Notes under the pieces: model-generated | Seen by the model: only the letters and a program-made list of their open reading frames with translations | Database searches by the model: none | Told to the model about the DNA's origin: nothing | Made by a program: the position numbers and the translations under genes | Origin: an archaeon | Lineage (GTDB): Archaea > Nanobdellota > Nanobdellia > Woesearchaeales > GW2011-AR9 | NCBI GenBank assembly: GCA_020053615.1 | Contig: JAGVMW010000076.1 | Span: forward strand, 1-8,731 | Direction of reading: 5' to 3' | Length of the DNA stretch: 8,731 nucleotides | Shown: piece by piece, positions 1 through 6,724 of the stretch | How the letters are laid out: every line of letters begins with the position of its first letter | Position numbering within the stretch: the first letter of the stretch is position 1

Positions 1-149
1 GGATTATATTCTCTGGGATCAAACTTACTTTTAGTTGCAAAGTAATCCTCTGAGATTAAATCTACTAACTCGGCGGTTTTTTCTTCATCCAGCGCTCCAG
101 CTAAGAATTTCAGTGTTTCATTCCAAGCCGGCTTGATTAATTTAACCAT
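1..149 (-). CDS. Small helical module protein (W-TLKFLAG type), 5' part only
   Basis: The reading frame opens with ATG at 149 and runs off the left edge, so only the first 49 residues are visible. They contain PAWNETLKFLAGALDEEKT, ending in an E-L-V-D-L-I-S-E-D-Y-F stretch. This aligns closely with the N-terminal part of the next two upstream genes (WHGTLEFLAG and WEGSLEFLAE), so it is the third paralogue in the same cassette. In NACHT-family proteins I know this kind of segment as the first helical repeat after the winged-helix domain; here it starts a separate protein. The start is supported by a GGGA stretch about 7 nt upstream and by the paralogue alignment. It lies 44 nt after the preceding gene with no visible terminator or promoter between, so it is probably co-transcribed. 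The rest of the protein, and hence any effector or membrane part, lies outside the window. Confidence 0.8.
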   Translation of the reverse strand, partial: MVKLIKPAWNETLKFLAGALDEEKTAELVDLISEDYFATKSKFDPREYN

Positions 150-193
150 AATTTTCCCTTTTCTCACATTAGACCGTAAGTTAGTTTTTCTTG

Positions 194-1636
194 TTAAAGC
201 TGCAATTGTTGCTTTCGAAGGTGGGTACCGTCACAAAACATCTGGAGATTCCCGGCCATTGATTCAGCATCTATTAGGTATGGCTCTGGTGTTTCTTTTT
301 CCCCCTCTAAATATTCTTGGTACCACCTCTCAGCCTCTTCAGCACTTACTTCTTTCTTTGCTTTCTTTGGATAATGACCCGGGTGACCAAGATTACTTAT
401 ACTATAATGCTTAAACTCCCACACTCTCCCGTCTTTCATCTCCATTATTACTACCCCTGCTCCAGCATTATACGCTCTTTGGCATTCTTTGGAATCTATC
501 CTCCACACCAGATGGAGTTCATTCTCCCAAGAATCATCTTCATCAGGGTTATCACTAAAGCTCAAGCCTATGTTTTCCTCGTACTCAGATTTCATAACGT
601 TTCCTTCTTCATCAGTGAGGTATTCTTTCAAACATTCCATCGCCTGCGGAGAATAGTTTATTTTATCACAATCTTTTCTTCCCTCAGCTAACCGGTTACT
701 AAAGTCTTCATAGAAAGGGGATGTTTTTATCTGGGGATAGTCCTGTTCAGTTAAATCCTCTTCTTTCTTTTTACAAAACGTCCTCAACGTCAGAGCAGCA
801 TTATGAGCTTTCTCTTGGTCGCTATATTCCCACTCCCAAAAGTGATTGTAATCCATCTCTAAAATCACTTTCCCCGCCCCAGCATGATAGGCCGTAAAAC
901 ATTTTTCAGGGGTTAGCTTCCATACTAATTTTTTCTGGACTATACTTCCCAAGTAATCCGGAACAGAAGTAGCCTGTACCGACCGAAAGCCATCTTTATA
1001 GCCCTCTTCTATTATTTTACCAGCTTTATTAAAAGAGTAATATCTATAACACTCTATTAAGTCTGAAGAAAAACTGAGCTCTTCGCATTCTTTCTTCCCT
1101 TCCCTAAGCAGCTTAGCTTTCTGCTCAAAATAATTCTCTTTTTGCACTTCAGTTGGAGGAAGCGTTTTTACTTCTACTTTGGACACTTCTTCTTTTGAGC
1201 TATTGTTGTAGTACCACCATGCTCCAATTCCTAATCCTGTTAGGAGTAAAAACGAAGGGATTATCAACCATGCTGTCGCTCTTTTTTTGGCTCTTGCCCA
1301 CTCCGGCATAGTCTTTCGAGTATAATCAAGCATAAAATTCTGGGTCTTCTCACTGAGATTTCTAAAGTAATCTTTATGCATAAAGCAGGGGATTTCTTTT
1401 AATAAGTGGGACAGTTTTTTCTTTCCAGAAAGAGGTTGGTCGGATGTAATTCTGTACGCCAGATCCATTTCGCTAAGTATCTCTGCATTTATTGCACCAT
1501 TCTCTTTTCTTTCAAAATAATTCCGCGAGGCTTCTTCTACAAGTTCTTCGACTTTATCTTGGTCCACCATCCCAGCAAGGAATTCCAATGTGCCGTGCCA
1601 GTTAGGGTTGATTAGTTTTGTTTTTTTAGTTTGCAT
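194..1636 (-). CDS. Single-pass membrane protein: helical FLAG module plus duplicated Cys-rich outer domain
   Basis: This 480-residue protein has three parts. Residues 10-110 are a soluble helical module (PNWHGTLEFLAG at 11-22, LAYRITSDQPLS at 59-70) shared with the 166-residue upstream neighbour and the partial downstream gene. A basic stretch (RAKKR, 115-119) precedes one hydrophobic helix at about 122-143, so by the positive-inside rule the module is cytoplasmic and the C-terminus is outside. The outer part is two tandem copies (about 168-290 and 307-470), each with four cysteines: C184, C196, C246, C288 and C323, C335, C385, C468. The first three have identical spacing (12 and 50 residues). 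Each copy carries AY(H/N)AGAG followed by V-I-(L/M)-E-M. Copy 2 has an insertion of about 40 residues before its last cysteine. I do not recognise the outer domain family; disulfide-bonded ligand sensing is an inference. The start lies 11 nt after the previous stop, with no clear SD. Confidence 0.88.
   Translation of the reverse strand: MQTKKTKLINPNWHGTLEFLAGMVDQDKVEELVEEASRNYFERKENGAINAEILSEMDLAYRITSDQPLSGKKKLSHLLKEIPCFMHKDYFRNLSEKTQNFMLDYTRKTMPEWARAKKRATAWLIIPSFLLLTGLGIGAWWYYNNSSKEEVSKVEVKTLPPTEVQKENYFEQKAKLLREGKKECEELSFSSDLIECYRYYSFNKAGKIIEEGYKDGFRSVQATSVPDYLGSIVQKKLVWKLTPEKCFTAYHAGAGKVILEMDYNHFWEWEYSDQEKAHNAALTLRTFCKKKEEDLTEQDYPQIKTSPFYEDFSNRLAEGRKDCDKINYSPQAMECLKEYLTDEEGNVMKSEYEENIGLSFSDNPDEDDSWENELHLVWRIDSKECQRAYNAGAGVVIMEMKDGRVWEFKHYSISNLGHPGHYPKKAKKEVSAEEAERWYQEYLEGEKETPEPYLIDAESMAGNLQMFCDGTHLRKQQLQL
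227..1135 (-). repeat. Tandem duplication inside the membrane protein (two Cys-rich copies)
   Basis: Copy 1 is encoded at about 1135-767 and copy 2 at about 718-227. At the protein level they share C-x11-C, then a 50-residue step to the third cysteine. Other shared positions include GK(K)EC versus GRKDC, KLVWKL versus HLVWRI, and AYHAGAGKVILEM versus AYNAGAGVVIMEM. The DNA copies have diverged, so this is an old intragenic duplication rather than a recent repeat. Confidence 0.85.
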
Positions 1637-1647
1637 TTTTAGGTTGT

Positions 1648-2148
1648 TTAAGATTCGATATCCTCTCCCGTCTCAAGCCAATAGGTCCATTTTGTAGGGG
1701 AAAAGTACATTTTACTTTTTTCTTTTAATTGATGATTTAGAAATGCTTCTTGCTTAGTACCAAGATAAGCAAGATACTTTTGGATTTCCGGATTAAATCC
1801 CCTATATAATTCTGGACCGGTGATCAAACAGAAAAATTCCTCTGATAAGTGAAGAGGAACCTGGTCATAAGAAAGTTTCTGATCAGAGGCAATTTGATAG
1901 GCAAAACCCAAATCATGCAAAGTATGTAAACTCCCGAGTTTACCCGTCCTTTTAAATTCTTCTTTTAGAAGCGCAAAATAACCTCTAGAGATTTCACTAA
2001 GCAACTCTCCGATTTTATCTTTACTTAACATCTCCGCTAAGAACTCCAGCGATCCTTCCCAACTCATCTTGCTTCTCTTTCGAAGCGGTGATTCTCTAGC
2101 TTCATTCTCCGCCACTTTTTTCAAAGCTTTGTAAAAATCTTTCATCAT
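1648..2148 (-). CDS. Small soluble protein made essentially of the helical FLAG module
   Basis: From the chosen start the protein has 166 residues and no signal peptide or membrane helix. A basic N-terminus (RKRSK) leads into SWEGSLEFLAEMLSKDKIGE, then E-I-S-R-G-Y-F, HDLGFAYQIASDQKLS and GFNPEIQKYLAYLGTKQ. These match, in order, the module at the start of the 480-residue membrane protein (GTLEFLAG, NYFER, DLAYRITSDQPLS, NLSEKTQNFMLDYTRKT). This gene is therefore nearly a free-standing copy of that module plus a short Trp/Tyr-rich tail. The frame is open from 2190, but the two ATGs at 2148 and 2145 sit 2-5 nt after the methyltransferase stop. The extension upstream overlaps methyltransferase coding sequence and looks unrelated (MSCFVCYRKRE), so I prefer 2148. 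The module resembles the helical segment following the winged helix of NACHT proteins. An adaptor or sensor role is inferred. Confidence 0.82.
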   Translation of the reverse strand: MMKDFYKALKKVAENEARESPLRKRSKMSWEGSLEFLAEMLSKDKIGELLSEISRGYFALLKEEFKRTGKLGSLHTLHDLGFAYQIASDQKLSYDQVPLHLSEEFFCLITGPELYRGFNPEIQKYLAYLGTKQEAFLNHQLKEKSKMYFSPTKWTYWLETGEDIES

Positions 2149-2150
2149 TT

Positions 2151-3086
2151 TTATTTTTTCTCGTTTTCTATAACAAACAAAACATGACATGAACTATTAA
2201 AATGGCCTTCCTGGAAGCCCAGTAATTTCATTTCTATAATCTTGAACCCTTCCTTTCTAAATAATTCCTGCCATTCTAAAACTGTTCTAAAGTTGAATGG
2301 AAAATTCATCTGCGGCAGACCTTGACATAAAGCATTACTCACATAATCAAGCAATATTAAAACTTGAAACTGCTCTTTTACTTCCATTGAATTGAATTCT
2401 TTTAATAATTCCTGTTTTTCAATCACTTCTTTAAAAGAAGCTTCGTCCGGTAAATCATAAACATCTTCTTCTATTATTGCTCTTGTCGCCACCCTTCTCA
2501 ATTCTCTCAACATTAAAGATTGTTCCCCCTTGTCTATGTGATGAAGCACATCAAAAAGAAGAGCTGTATCTGCACTTTTCTCTGGATAAGGTATTTGAAC
2601 GCCGAATATTCTCTTAAAAGGCAATTTCTTAGCTTCTTTAACGCGGTAGTCCAAAACATCAGTGGTCAATACTTCGTATCCCGCTTCAAATAATTTCAAA
2701 GCTAGATAGCCCCCTCCTGAACCAATATCCAAAACTCTTTTCCCAATTAGCCTATCCTTAAGAAGGTTAAATGTTTTTTCTGGTTTAATCTTAGTTTTAT
2801 AATTCATATAGATTCTATTGAACCAGAAATTCTCGTTTTGTTTTTGAAACAATTGGTAAGTTATCTTCTTTACCGCTAACTCAAATTTTTCTTCATCATC
2901 TTTGTTCTCTGTTAATAATCTAAAAGTCTCTTCTAAAATTGCTCTTATTTCTGGTTCATGACCTAAGCAATTTGCTGAATAACTTTCCTTTCTGAACTTT
3001 TCAACAAAATCAGTTACTTTCTGGTTGCTCAATGCTTCTCTTAAGTTCATTTTATTCTGCTCGTTGATTGATTTTAGCTTTTCCAT
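2151..3086 (-). CDS. Class I SAM-dependent methyltransferase
   Basis: This 311-residue soluble protein has a Rossmann-type methyltransferase core. Motif I is VLDIGSGGGYLAL (118-130). The acidic residue ending strand 2 is D143 in LTTDVLDYR. A motif IV-like ALLFDVLHHI lies at 175-184, followed by a helix and then RAIIEEDVYDLP (202-213). The last strands carry GFKIIEMKLLGF (280-291) and HVLFVIE (301-307), as in many small-molecule or protein methyltransferases of the Methyltransf_11/25 type. The first 100 residues are helical and charged, are not part of the core, and I do not recognise them. The gene starts inside the last codons of the kinase-like gene (13-nt overlap), so translation is probably coupled. 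It is the only gene of the cassette after the NACHT gene that lacks the FLAG-type module. The substrate cannot be told from sequence; modification of a cassette partner is one possibility. Confidence 0.88.
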   Translation of the reverse strand: MEKLKSINEQNKMNLREALSNQKVTDFVEKFRKESYSANCLGHEPEIRAILEETFRLLTENKDDEEKFELAVKKITYQLFQKQNENFWFNRIYMNYKTKIKPEKTFNLLKDRLIGKRVLDIGSGGGYLALKLFEAGYEVLTTDVLDYRVKEAKKLPFKRIFGVQIPYPEKSADTALLFDVLHHIDKGEQSLMLRELRRVATRAIIEEDVYDLPDEASFKEVIEKQELLKEFNSMEVKEQFQVLILLDYVSNALCQGLPQMNFPFNFRTVLEWQELFRKEGFKIIEMKLLGFQEGHFNSSCHVLFVIENEKK

Positions 3087-5185
3087 TGCGCCAGTTTAAC
3101 CTCATTTCCTTCTTCGATTGATTGAATTACTTCTCTTAATACCATAAAGTTAAATTCAGCTGCGGTAGATTTAGGATTTTGCTTTCCATGCTCTTCCAAC
3201 CAATCCATCGCTCGGTAAGCATTGTCTATATGGACGGACATATCTTCTAGATGCTGCTTATCTTTGCCTTCGCTTCTCTCAAACCACCCACTTAAATAAT
3301 AAAGCCAACGAATACTCCGATTCACGGAAAATAAAAAATATTCCTCTTTCAATTCTTCCGCTTTGTTTTCTTTATTTTTCAAGCTTAAAAATAACCGATA
3401 TTTATCTTCCCATTTCTCTCCTCTTTTATTTTTTTCTTCTTTACTTTTACCCAGGTAAAAGAAAGGGAATTCAATACATTCTAGTAAATCATCAAATTCC
3501 GAGCTAACGCGATTAATCTTCTCAAAGTCGAGTTGGTAGAGATTACGGCTGAAAGTGTCCGCAATCTGGTCTATGCTCAAGCCATTGACGTATTTGTCAT
3601 AGATGAAAGAAATAACTGTTTTAGGAGTATAATTTTCTCCACTGAAGTTTCTAGCAATTCCTAATTCTTCTATAATCCCTTGCAAGTCAACTTTGGTATT
3701 TCTGGGACTGGCATCTTTGTACACCACAATTTCACTTTGAGCAGTTTTGTTTCCAACTTTATGGTCCAATATTTTTCCAAATTCAGCCAAAGTTGGAGAA
3801 ACTTCTATTTCTAATTTCCACTTCTTCTTAAAGAAATTTACTACTTGACATAATTTCTGTTCAAAGTTGTTGGGTTCTATTCCTCCTTTTAATTTCACAA
3901 TCTCCCCCACTTCGATGGTTTCTTGCTGAATCTTTACTAAATCAAAAATGTGCTTATCTATCAACGCTTTTTCTATTGTTTCTTTGAAATCTTCATCATA
4001 ACATGCAGCTTCTCTTTCCAGCTCCCTACACACTTCATACATACTCCCCCCTCGAATGATTTCCATCTCTAACATCGAGTAACTCCCTTCGGAAGCTTTC
4101 CTAATTACTTTAGGAATTTTTATTTTTTTCTTTTTGAAATGCGCCATTCCATCAAGTTCTAACTCAAATGAATTTTTATTTCCATAAAACTTAAACACTG
4201 AATCTTTAACAATGTTAGTGTAATCCGCCAGCAGAATCTTCAGTTCGGGGGAAAAAGTTCGTTCATAACGAAAAACAAAATTGTTTGATTCACCAAATTT
4301 TTGGCTCTTAAAGTTGAGATATAACTTCCAGTTTCCAGGCAGATAATACTTCTCTTGGAAATCCACTCCCAATTCAAAGTGGATAGGCTCAACAGCAGGG
4401 TCTTTTAATGTTAAGATTGGTATCTCTCCATGACTTTCGTCGGGAATAGTCTTAACCATACTTGGAAATAACTGATGATCTGGTCTGATGAATAATCCAT
4501 TTAGATAAGCAGCAAGATATTGAGTAGAATAAATAAAACCTAACATTGCTCTTGCTTTGGAGTGATAAGGATTAATAGATAAACTCTCTGTTAGTTTAGA
4601 TAGTGCTGTGTTTAGATCGTGTTTTATTGCTTCTGTAGTTATTCTTTCTCCGAAATCAAAATTTTCCCAGAGGGTGACTAATTTGGAAATACCTTCTTCA
4701 GCAAGAGCGTCACTTTTTCTGATACTTTCTTTACGTTTCTCCTCTTTTTCCTGATAATCTTTTACAAACTTTTTGTTCCCTGCACGTTCGTAAAGACTAA
4801 TTAAACGAGCCAATGGGCTAAAACCCAAGTGCCTATAATCTAAGTAAAATTCCTCTGAAATTATACTGTGGTTTAGTTTAACTAACTCTCGGTAACCAGC
4901 AATTGCTCTGTCCAATCCTTCTGTTCCCAGTTCTGCTACTTCATCAAATATTTGAGAGAAACCCCAAGTTAAGTGGTCAATATACTTCTTGTTCATTTGG
5001 TGATATTCACTTAAATCATTCGCAGAGAGTTTTTGTTTTTCCTGTTTCATTATTTCAGGATAATTTCGAAGAATACTTATGCATTTACCTAAAGTATGAC
5101 TTGTAGGATGCTCTTCCTGTCCGATTTCAACAATAAGCTGCTGAAGGTTCTCTTTGCTGATTAACTCATCGATTAGAGAAGCCAT
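3074..5185 (-). CDS. Divergent APH/choline-kinase-like kinase with helical (TPR-like) N-terminal region
   Basis: Residues 1-22 (ISKENLQQLIVEIGQ) resemble the second half of the helical module in neighbouring genes (LSKDKIGELLSEISR). Residues 60-230 are helical with TPR-like character (ALSKLTESLSINPYHSKARAMLG, 194-216, quoted in part from the clearest repeat). From about 300 to 580 I read a kinase-like fold of the aminoglycoside-phosphotransferase group: candidate ATP lysine K332 in VFKFYG; E341 or E343 as helix-C glutamate; hinge-like MLEMEIIRGGSM (371-382); catalytic loop YKDASPRN (489-496, D491 and N496, with Tyr for the usual His); and a metal-binding LDFE (552-555, D553) followed by DDLLECIEFP. 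The gap between catalytic loop and LDFE is about 55 residues, longer than usual. No clear glycine-rich loop is seen. The C-terminal 110 residues are helical. The gene is in frame with the NACHT gene, separated only by TGA-TAA. Kinase assignment is by motif reading and moderate in confidence; the substrate is unknown. Confidence 0.72.
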   Translation of the reverse strand: MASLIDELISKENLQQLIVEIGQEEHPTSHTLGKCISILRNYPEIMKQEKQKLSANDLSEYHQMNKKYIDHLTWGFSQIFDEVAELGTEGLDRAIAGYRELVKLNHSIISEEFYLDYRHLGFSPLARLISLYERAGNKKFVKDYQEKEEKRKESIRKSDALAEEGISKLVTLWENFDFGERITTEAIKHDLNTALSKLTESLSINPYHSKARAMLGFIYSTQYLAAYLNGLFIRPDHQLFPSMVKTIPDESHGEIPILTLKDPAVEPIHFELGVDFQEKYYLPGNWKLYLNFKSQKFGESNNFVFRYERTFSPELKILLADYTNIVKDSVFKFYGNKNSFELELDGMAHFKKKKIKIPKVIRKASEGSYSMLEMEIIRGGSMYEVCRELEREAACYDEDFKETIEKALIDKHIFDLVKIQQETIEVGEIVKLKGGIEPNNFEQKLCQVVNFFKKKWKLEIEVSPTLAEFGKILDHKVGNKTAQSEIVVYKDASPRNTKVDLQGIIEELGIARNFSGENYTPKTVISFIYDKYVNGLSIDQIADTFSRNLYQLDFEKINRVSSEFDDLLECIEFPFFYLGKSKEEKNKRGEKWEDKYRLFLSLKNKENKAEELKEEYFLFSVNRSIRWLYYLSGWFERSEGKDKQHLEDMSVHIDNAYRAMDWLEEHGKQNPKSTAAEFNFMVLREVIQSIEEGNEVKLAQWKS

Positions 5186-5188
5186 TTA

Positions 5189-6385
5189 TCAGTTTCCTGA
5201 AAAAGTCTTGTCCTTATATCTCACATACTTGTCCATGAATTCGGAGATAATAAATTCCTTGCGATCCAATTTGTTCTTAATCGCCACCGCAGCTAGATAT
5301 TCTTGGATAGTCAAGTGCATGAAGTAGCAGGTGTTTCCTTGCTCCACTAGCAGTCCATTTCTCTCTATTTCATCAAAGAACTCCTGTTTCTTGCTGCCAG
5401 CTTGTTCTTGAAGAAATGTTTTGGCTTCCTCAGAAGAGATAGCTCTACCTCCATATTCCCCTATAATTTTCAAATCAGTCTGCATATTGAATGCCAGTTC
5501 TGCTAACGCATTAACTTTCTCATTTATGGTAAAGTCACCGCGCCTAGGTTTACTCTTATTGTATTCCCGCTCAAAGTGATCGACTATAACTATCCTGTAG
5601 ATATCCGCCCGATTTTTGACATCTTTTCCCAATTTATCTTTTATTTCGGTAACAAACCTTAAGATCAAAGGAGTCTGGCAGAAGTCCATCAATTGATATT
5701 CTAAGATATTTTTATACACCTTTTCTCCTTCTTCTTTCCCTAACTTTAGTAGGAGATATTTCTCTACCTGTGTCGGGGTGAAGCGTTGCATCGCTAGCTC
5801 AGTGAAATTAGGCATAGGATGATGAAAATTAGGTCTGACTGTAACCAAGCAATAACCCCCCTGACATTTCTGAGAATAAAAAGTGTTAATTTTGCTCAAC
5901 ACCTTTTCTGAATCTTCCACTGCTTCGTCTAAAGCATCAAACATGATTGCCACTTTTCCTGCTTTAAGTTTCTGAACTAAGTTATCCTTGACTCCCTTAC
6001 TTAACTCAGGACGGTAGTTCTGGATACTAGCTTCAATTGTCTCCGAATTAATATCGCCAGAGAAGCTTCTTAAAGAGAAGAAAACGGGTAATAAATCTTT
6101 TCTTTGGCGAGCTATTTGTAGTGTAGCCCATCTGGAAAAAGTAGTCTTACCTATGCCCGGCTCTCCCACAATAACATATTTTCTTTCGTTAGCTGTTAGT
6201 AAATCATCCAAATTAAGCTTTTTCTCTTTCTGCTCAATTTTCTGAACAAGTTCTGGAGGAATATAAAAATCCAGCCAGTTCTTTTCCAAGAGCTTATCTT
6301 TAGGGTTTCTTGACTCTTCTTCTATAGCGGGCCTATACCATTTTAAAACATCTCCCACCCATTCTAGACATAGTATTTCTTCCAT
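5189..6385 (-). CDS. Minimal NACHT-family (STAND) P-loop NTPase
   Basis: This is a 398-residue NTPase. The P-loop is VIVGEPGIGKTT (71-82, K80) and Walker B is AIMFDALDE (146-154), the NACHT-style D-x-x-D-E. TVRP (182-185) fits the sensor-1 arginine motif, and TPLILRFV (238-245) and RADIYRIVIVDHF (259-271) fit the helical and winged-helix parts. The hallmark FMHLTIQEYLAA is at 355-366. Only about 65 residues precede the P-loop, with no recognisable effector domain. The protein ends about 30 residues after QEYLAA, just where other NACHT proteins continue with a helical sensor array. STAND NTPases bind ATP and oligomerise on sensing a trigger, often in immunity against phage or other invaders; that role here is inferred. 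The start is fixed by a strong SD (GGGGGGTG) 5 nt upstream. It is the first gene of the leftward cassette and has its own promoter. Confidence 0.9.
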   Translation of the reverse strand: MEEILCLEWVGDVLKWYRPAIEEESRNPKDKLLEKNWLDFYIPPELVQKIEQKEKKLNLDDLLTANERKYVIVGEPGIGKTTFSRWATLQIARQRKDLLPVFFSLRSFSGDINSETIEASIQNYRPELSKGVKDNLVQKLKAGKVAIMFDALDEAVEDSEKVLSKINTFYSQKCQGGYCLVTVRPNFHHPMPNFTELAMQRFTPTQVEKYLLLKLGKEEGEKVYKNILEYQLMDFCQTPLILRFVTEIKDKLGKDVKNRADIYRIVIVDHFEREYNKSKPRRGDFTINEKVNALAELAFNMQTDLKIIGEYGGRAISSEEAKTFLQEQAGSKKQEFFDEIERNGLLVEQGNTCYFMHLTIQEYLAAVAIKNKLDRKEFIISEFMDKYVRYKDKTFSGN

Positions 6386-6390
6386 GATTG

Positions 6391-6398
6391 CACCCCCC
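6391..6398 (-). promoter_or_regulatory. Strong Shine-Dalgarno site of the NACHT gene
   Basis: On the minus strand this reads GGGGGGTG, 5 nt before the ATG at 6385, and pairs well with the archaeal anti-SD (complement GGAGGTGATC). It is the strongest SD I see in the window; the downstream cassette genes mostly have weak or no SD and probably depend on coupled translation. Confidence 0.75.
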
Positions 6399-6421
6399 TA
6401 ACGTATCTCCTAGGAAGTAGT

Positions 6422-6432
6422 TCTATATAAGC
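6422..6432 (-). promoter_or_regulatory. Probable archaeal TATA box for the NACHT cassette
   Basis: The minus strand reads GCTTATATAGA, preceded by a purine-rich CAGAAA that resembles a BRE. A start of transcription about 25 bp downstream would fall near 6400, giving a short leader that just includes the SD. This marks the cassette as its own transcription unit, separate from the HD/DUF1858 operon. I see no clear terminator in the 90-bp gap. Confidence 0.6.
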
Positions 6433-6475
6433 TTTCTGGAAGAATATGCTGGTTTCAGAGAGAATTTAACTTTAC

Positions 6476-6721
6476 TTACTTCTTCTTTTTCTTCATCGCA
6501 CTATTTATCTCTTCCACAATACCTTCAATCTCTGCTTCGCTCATCCCATGCACTTGACAGCCTTGCTCGATGGTCTCAAAAGCAGCTCCTCCGCAACCAA
6601 CACAATGCAGCCCATGTTCAAAGAATATGCCTAAAGCTTCCGGACACTTCTCCATCGCTGTGGTGATTAGGGTGTCTTTGGTGATTTGAGGAGTGGTTGA
6701 TTTATCTTCATCCTTCTTCAT
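6476..6721 (-). CDS. DUF1858-type small protein with redox CxxC motif
   Basis: The protein has 81 residues. The core ITKDTLITTAMEKCPEA (13-29), followed by GIFFEHGLHCVGCGGAAFET (31-50), matches the DUF1858 / hybrid-cluster-protein-associated redox disulfide domain, whose signature is the C-x-x-C here at C40 and C43. A third cysteine (C55) follows in EQGCQVHGMS. The C-terminus is a lysine run (MKKKKK). Members are small cytoplasmic proteins suspected to work as thiol-redox or metal-binding partners; the exact role is not established. It starts 3 nt after the stop of the HD-domain gene, so the two form an operon, and an AAGGG stretch within the end of that gene can serve as SD. The Lys-rich ends and an ordinary core suggest an intact gene. 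Confidence 0.85.
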   Translation of the reverse strand: MKKDEDKSTTPQITKDTLITTAMEKCPEALGIFFEHGLHCVGCGGAAFETIEQGCQVHGMSEAEIEGIVEEINSAMKKKKK

Positions 6722-6724
6722 AAT

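Noticed and set aside
133..691. Plus-strand open frames opposite the membrane protein gene
   Set aside because: They lie antisense to a gene with clear internal repeats and cysteine conservation, have no family motifs or SD, and start within coding sequence.
2149..2190. Longer N-terminus for the 166-residue module protein, starting at 2190
   Set aside because: The extra 14 residues overlap methyltransferase coding sequence in another frame, and a tandem ATG directly after the methyltransferase stop is a better start.
3074..3400. HEPN-type RNase motif in the helical C-terminus of the kinase-like protein
   Set aside because: Arg and His residues there are seven residues apart (R637/H645, R658/H666), which does not fit the R-x4-6-H motif.
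5186..5191. The TGA at the NACHT end as a recoded stop (selenocysteine-type readthrough or recoding) giving a fused protein
   Set aside because: It is immediately followed in frame by TAA, so recoding of TGA alone would extend the protein by one residue only; no recoding hairpin was noticed.
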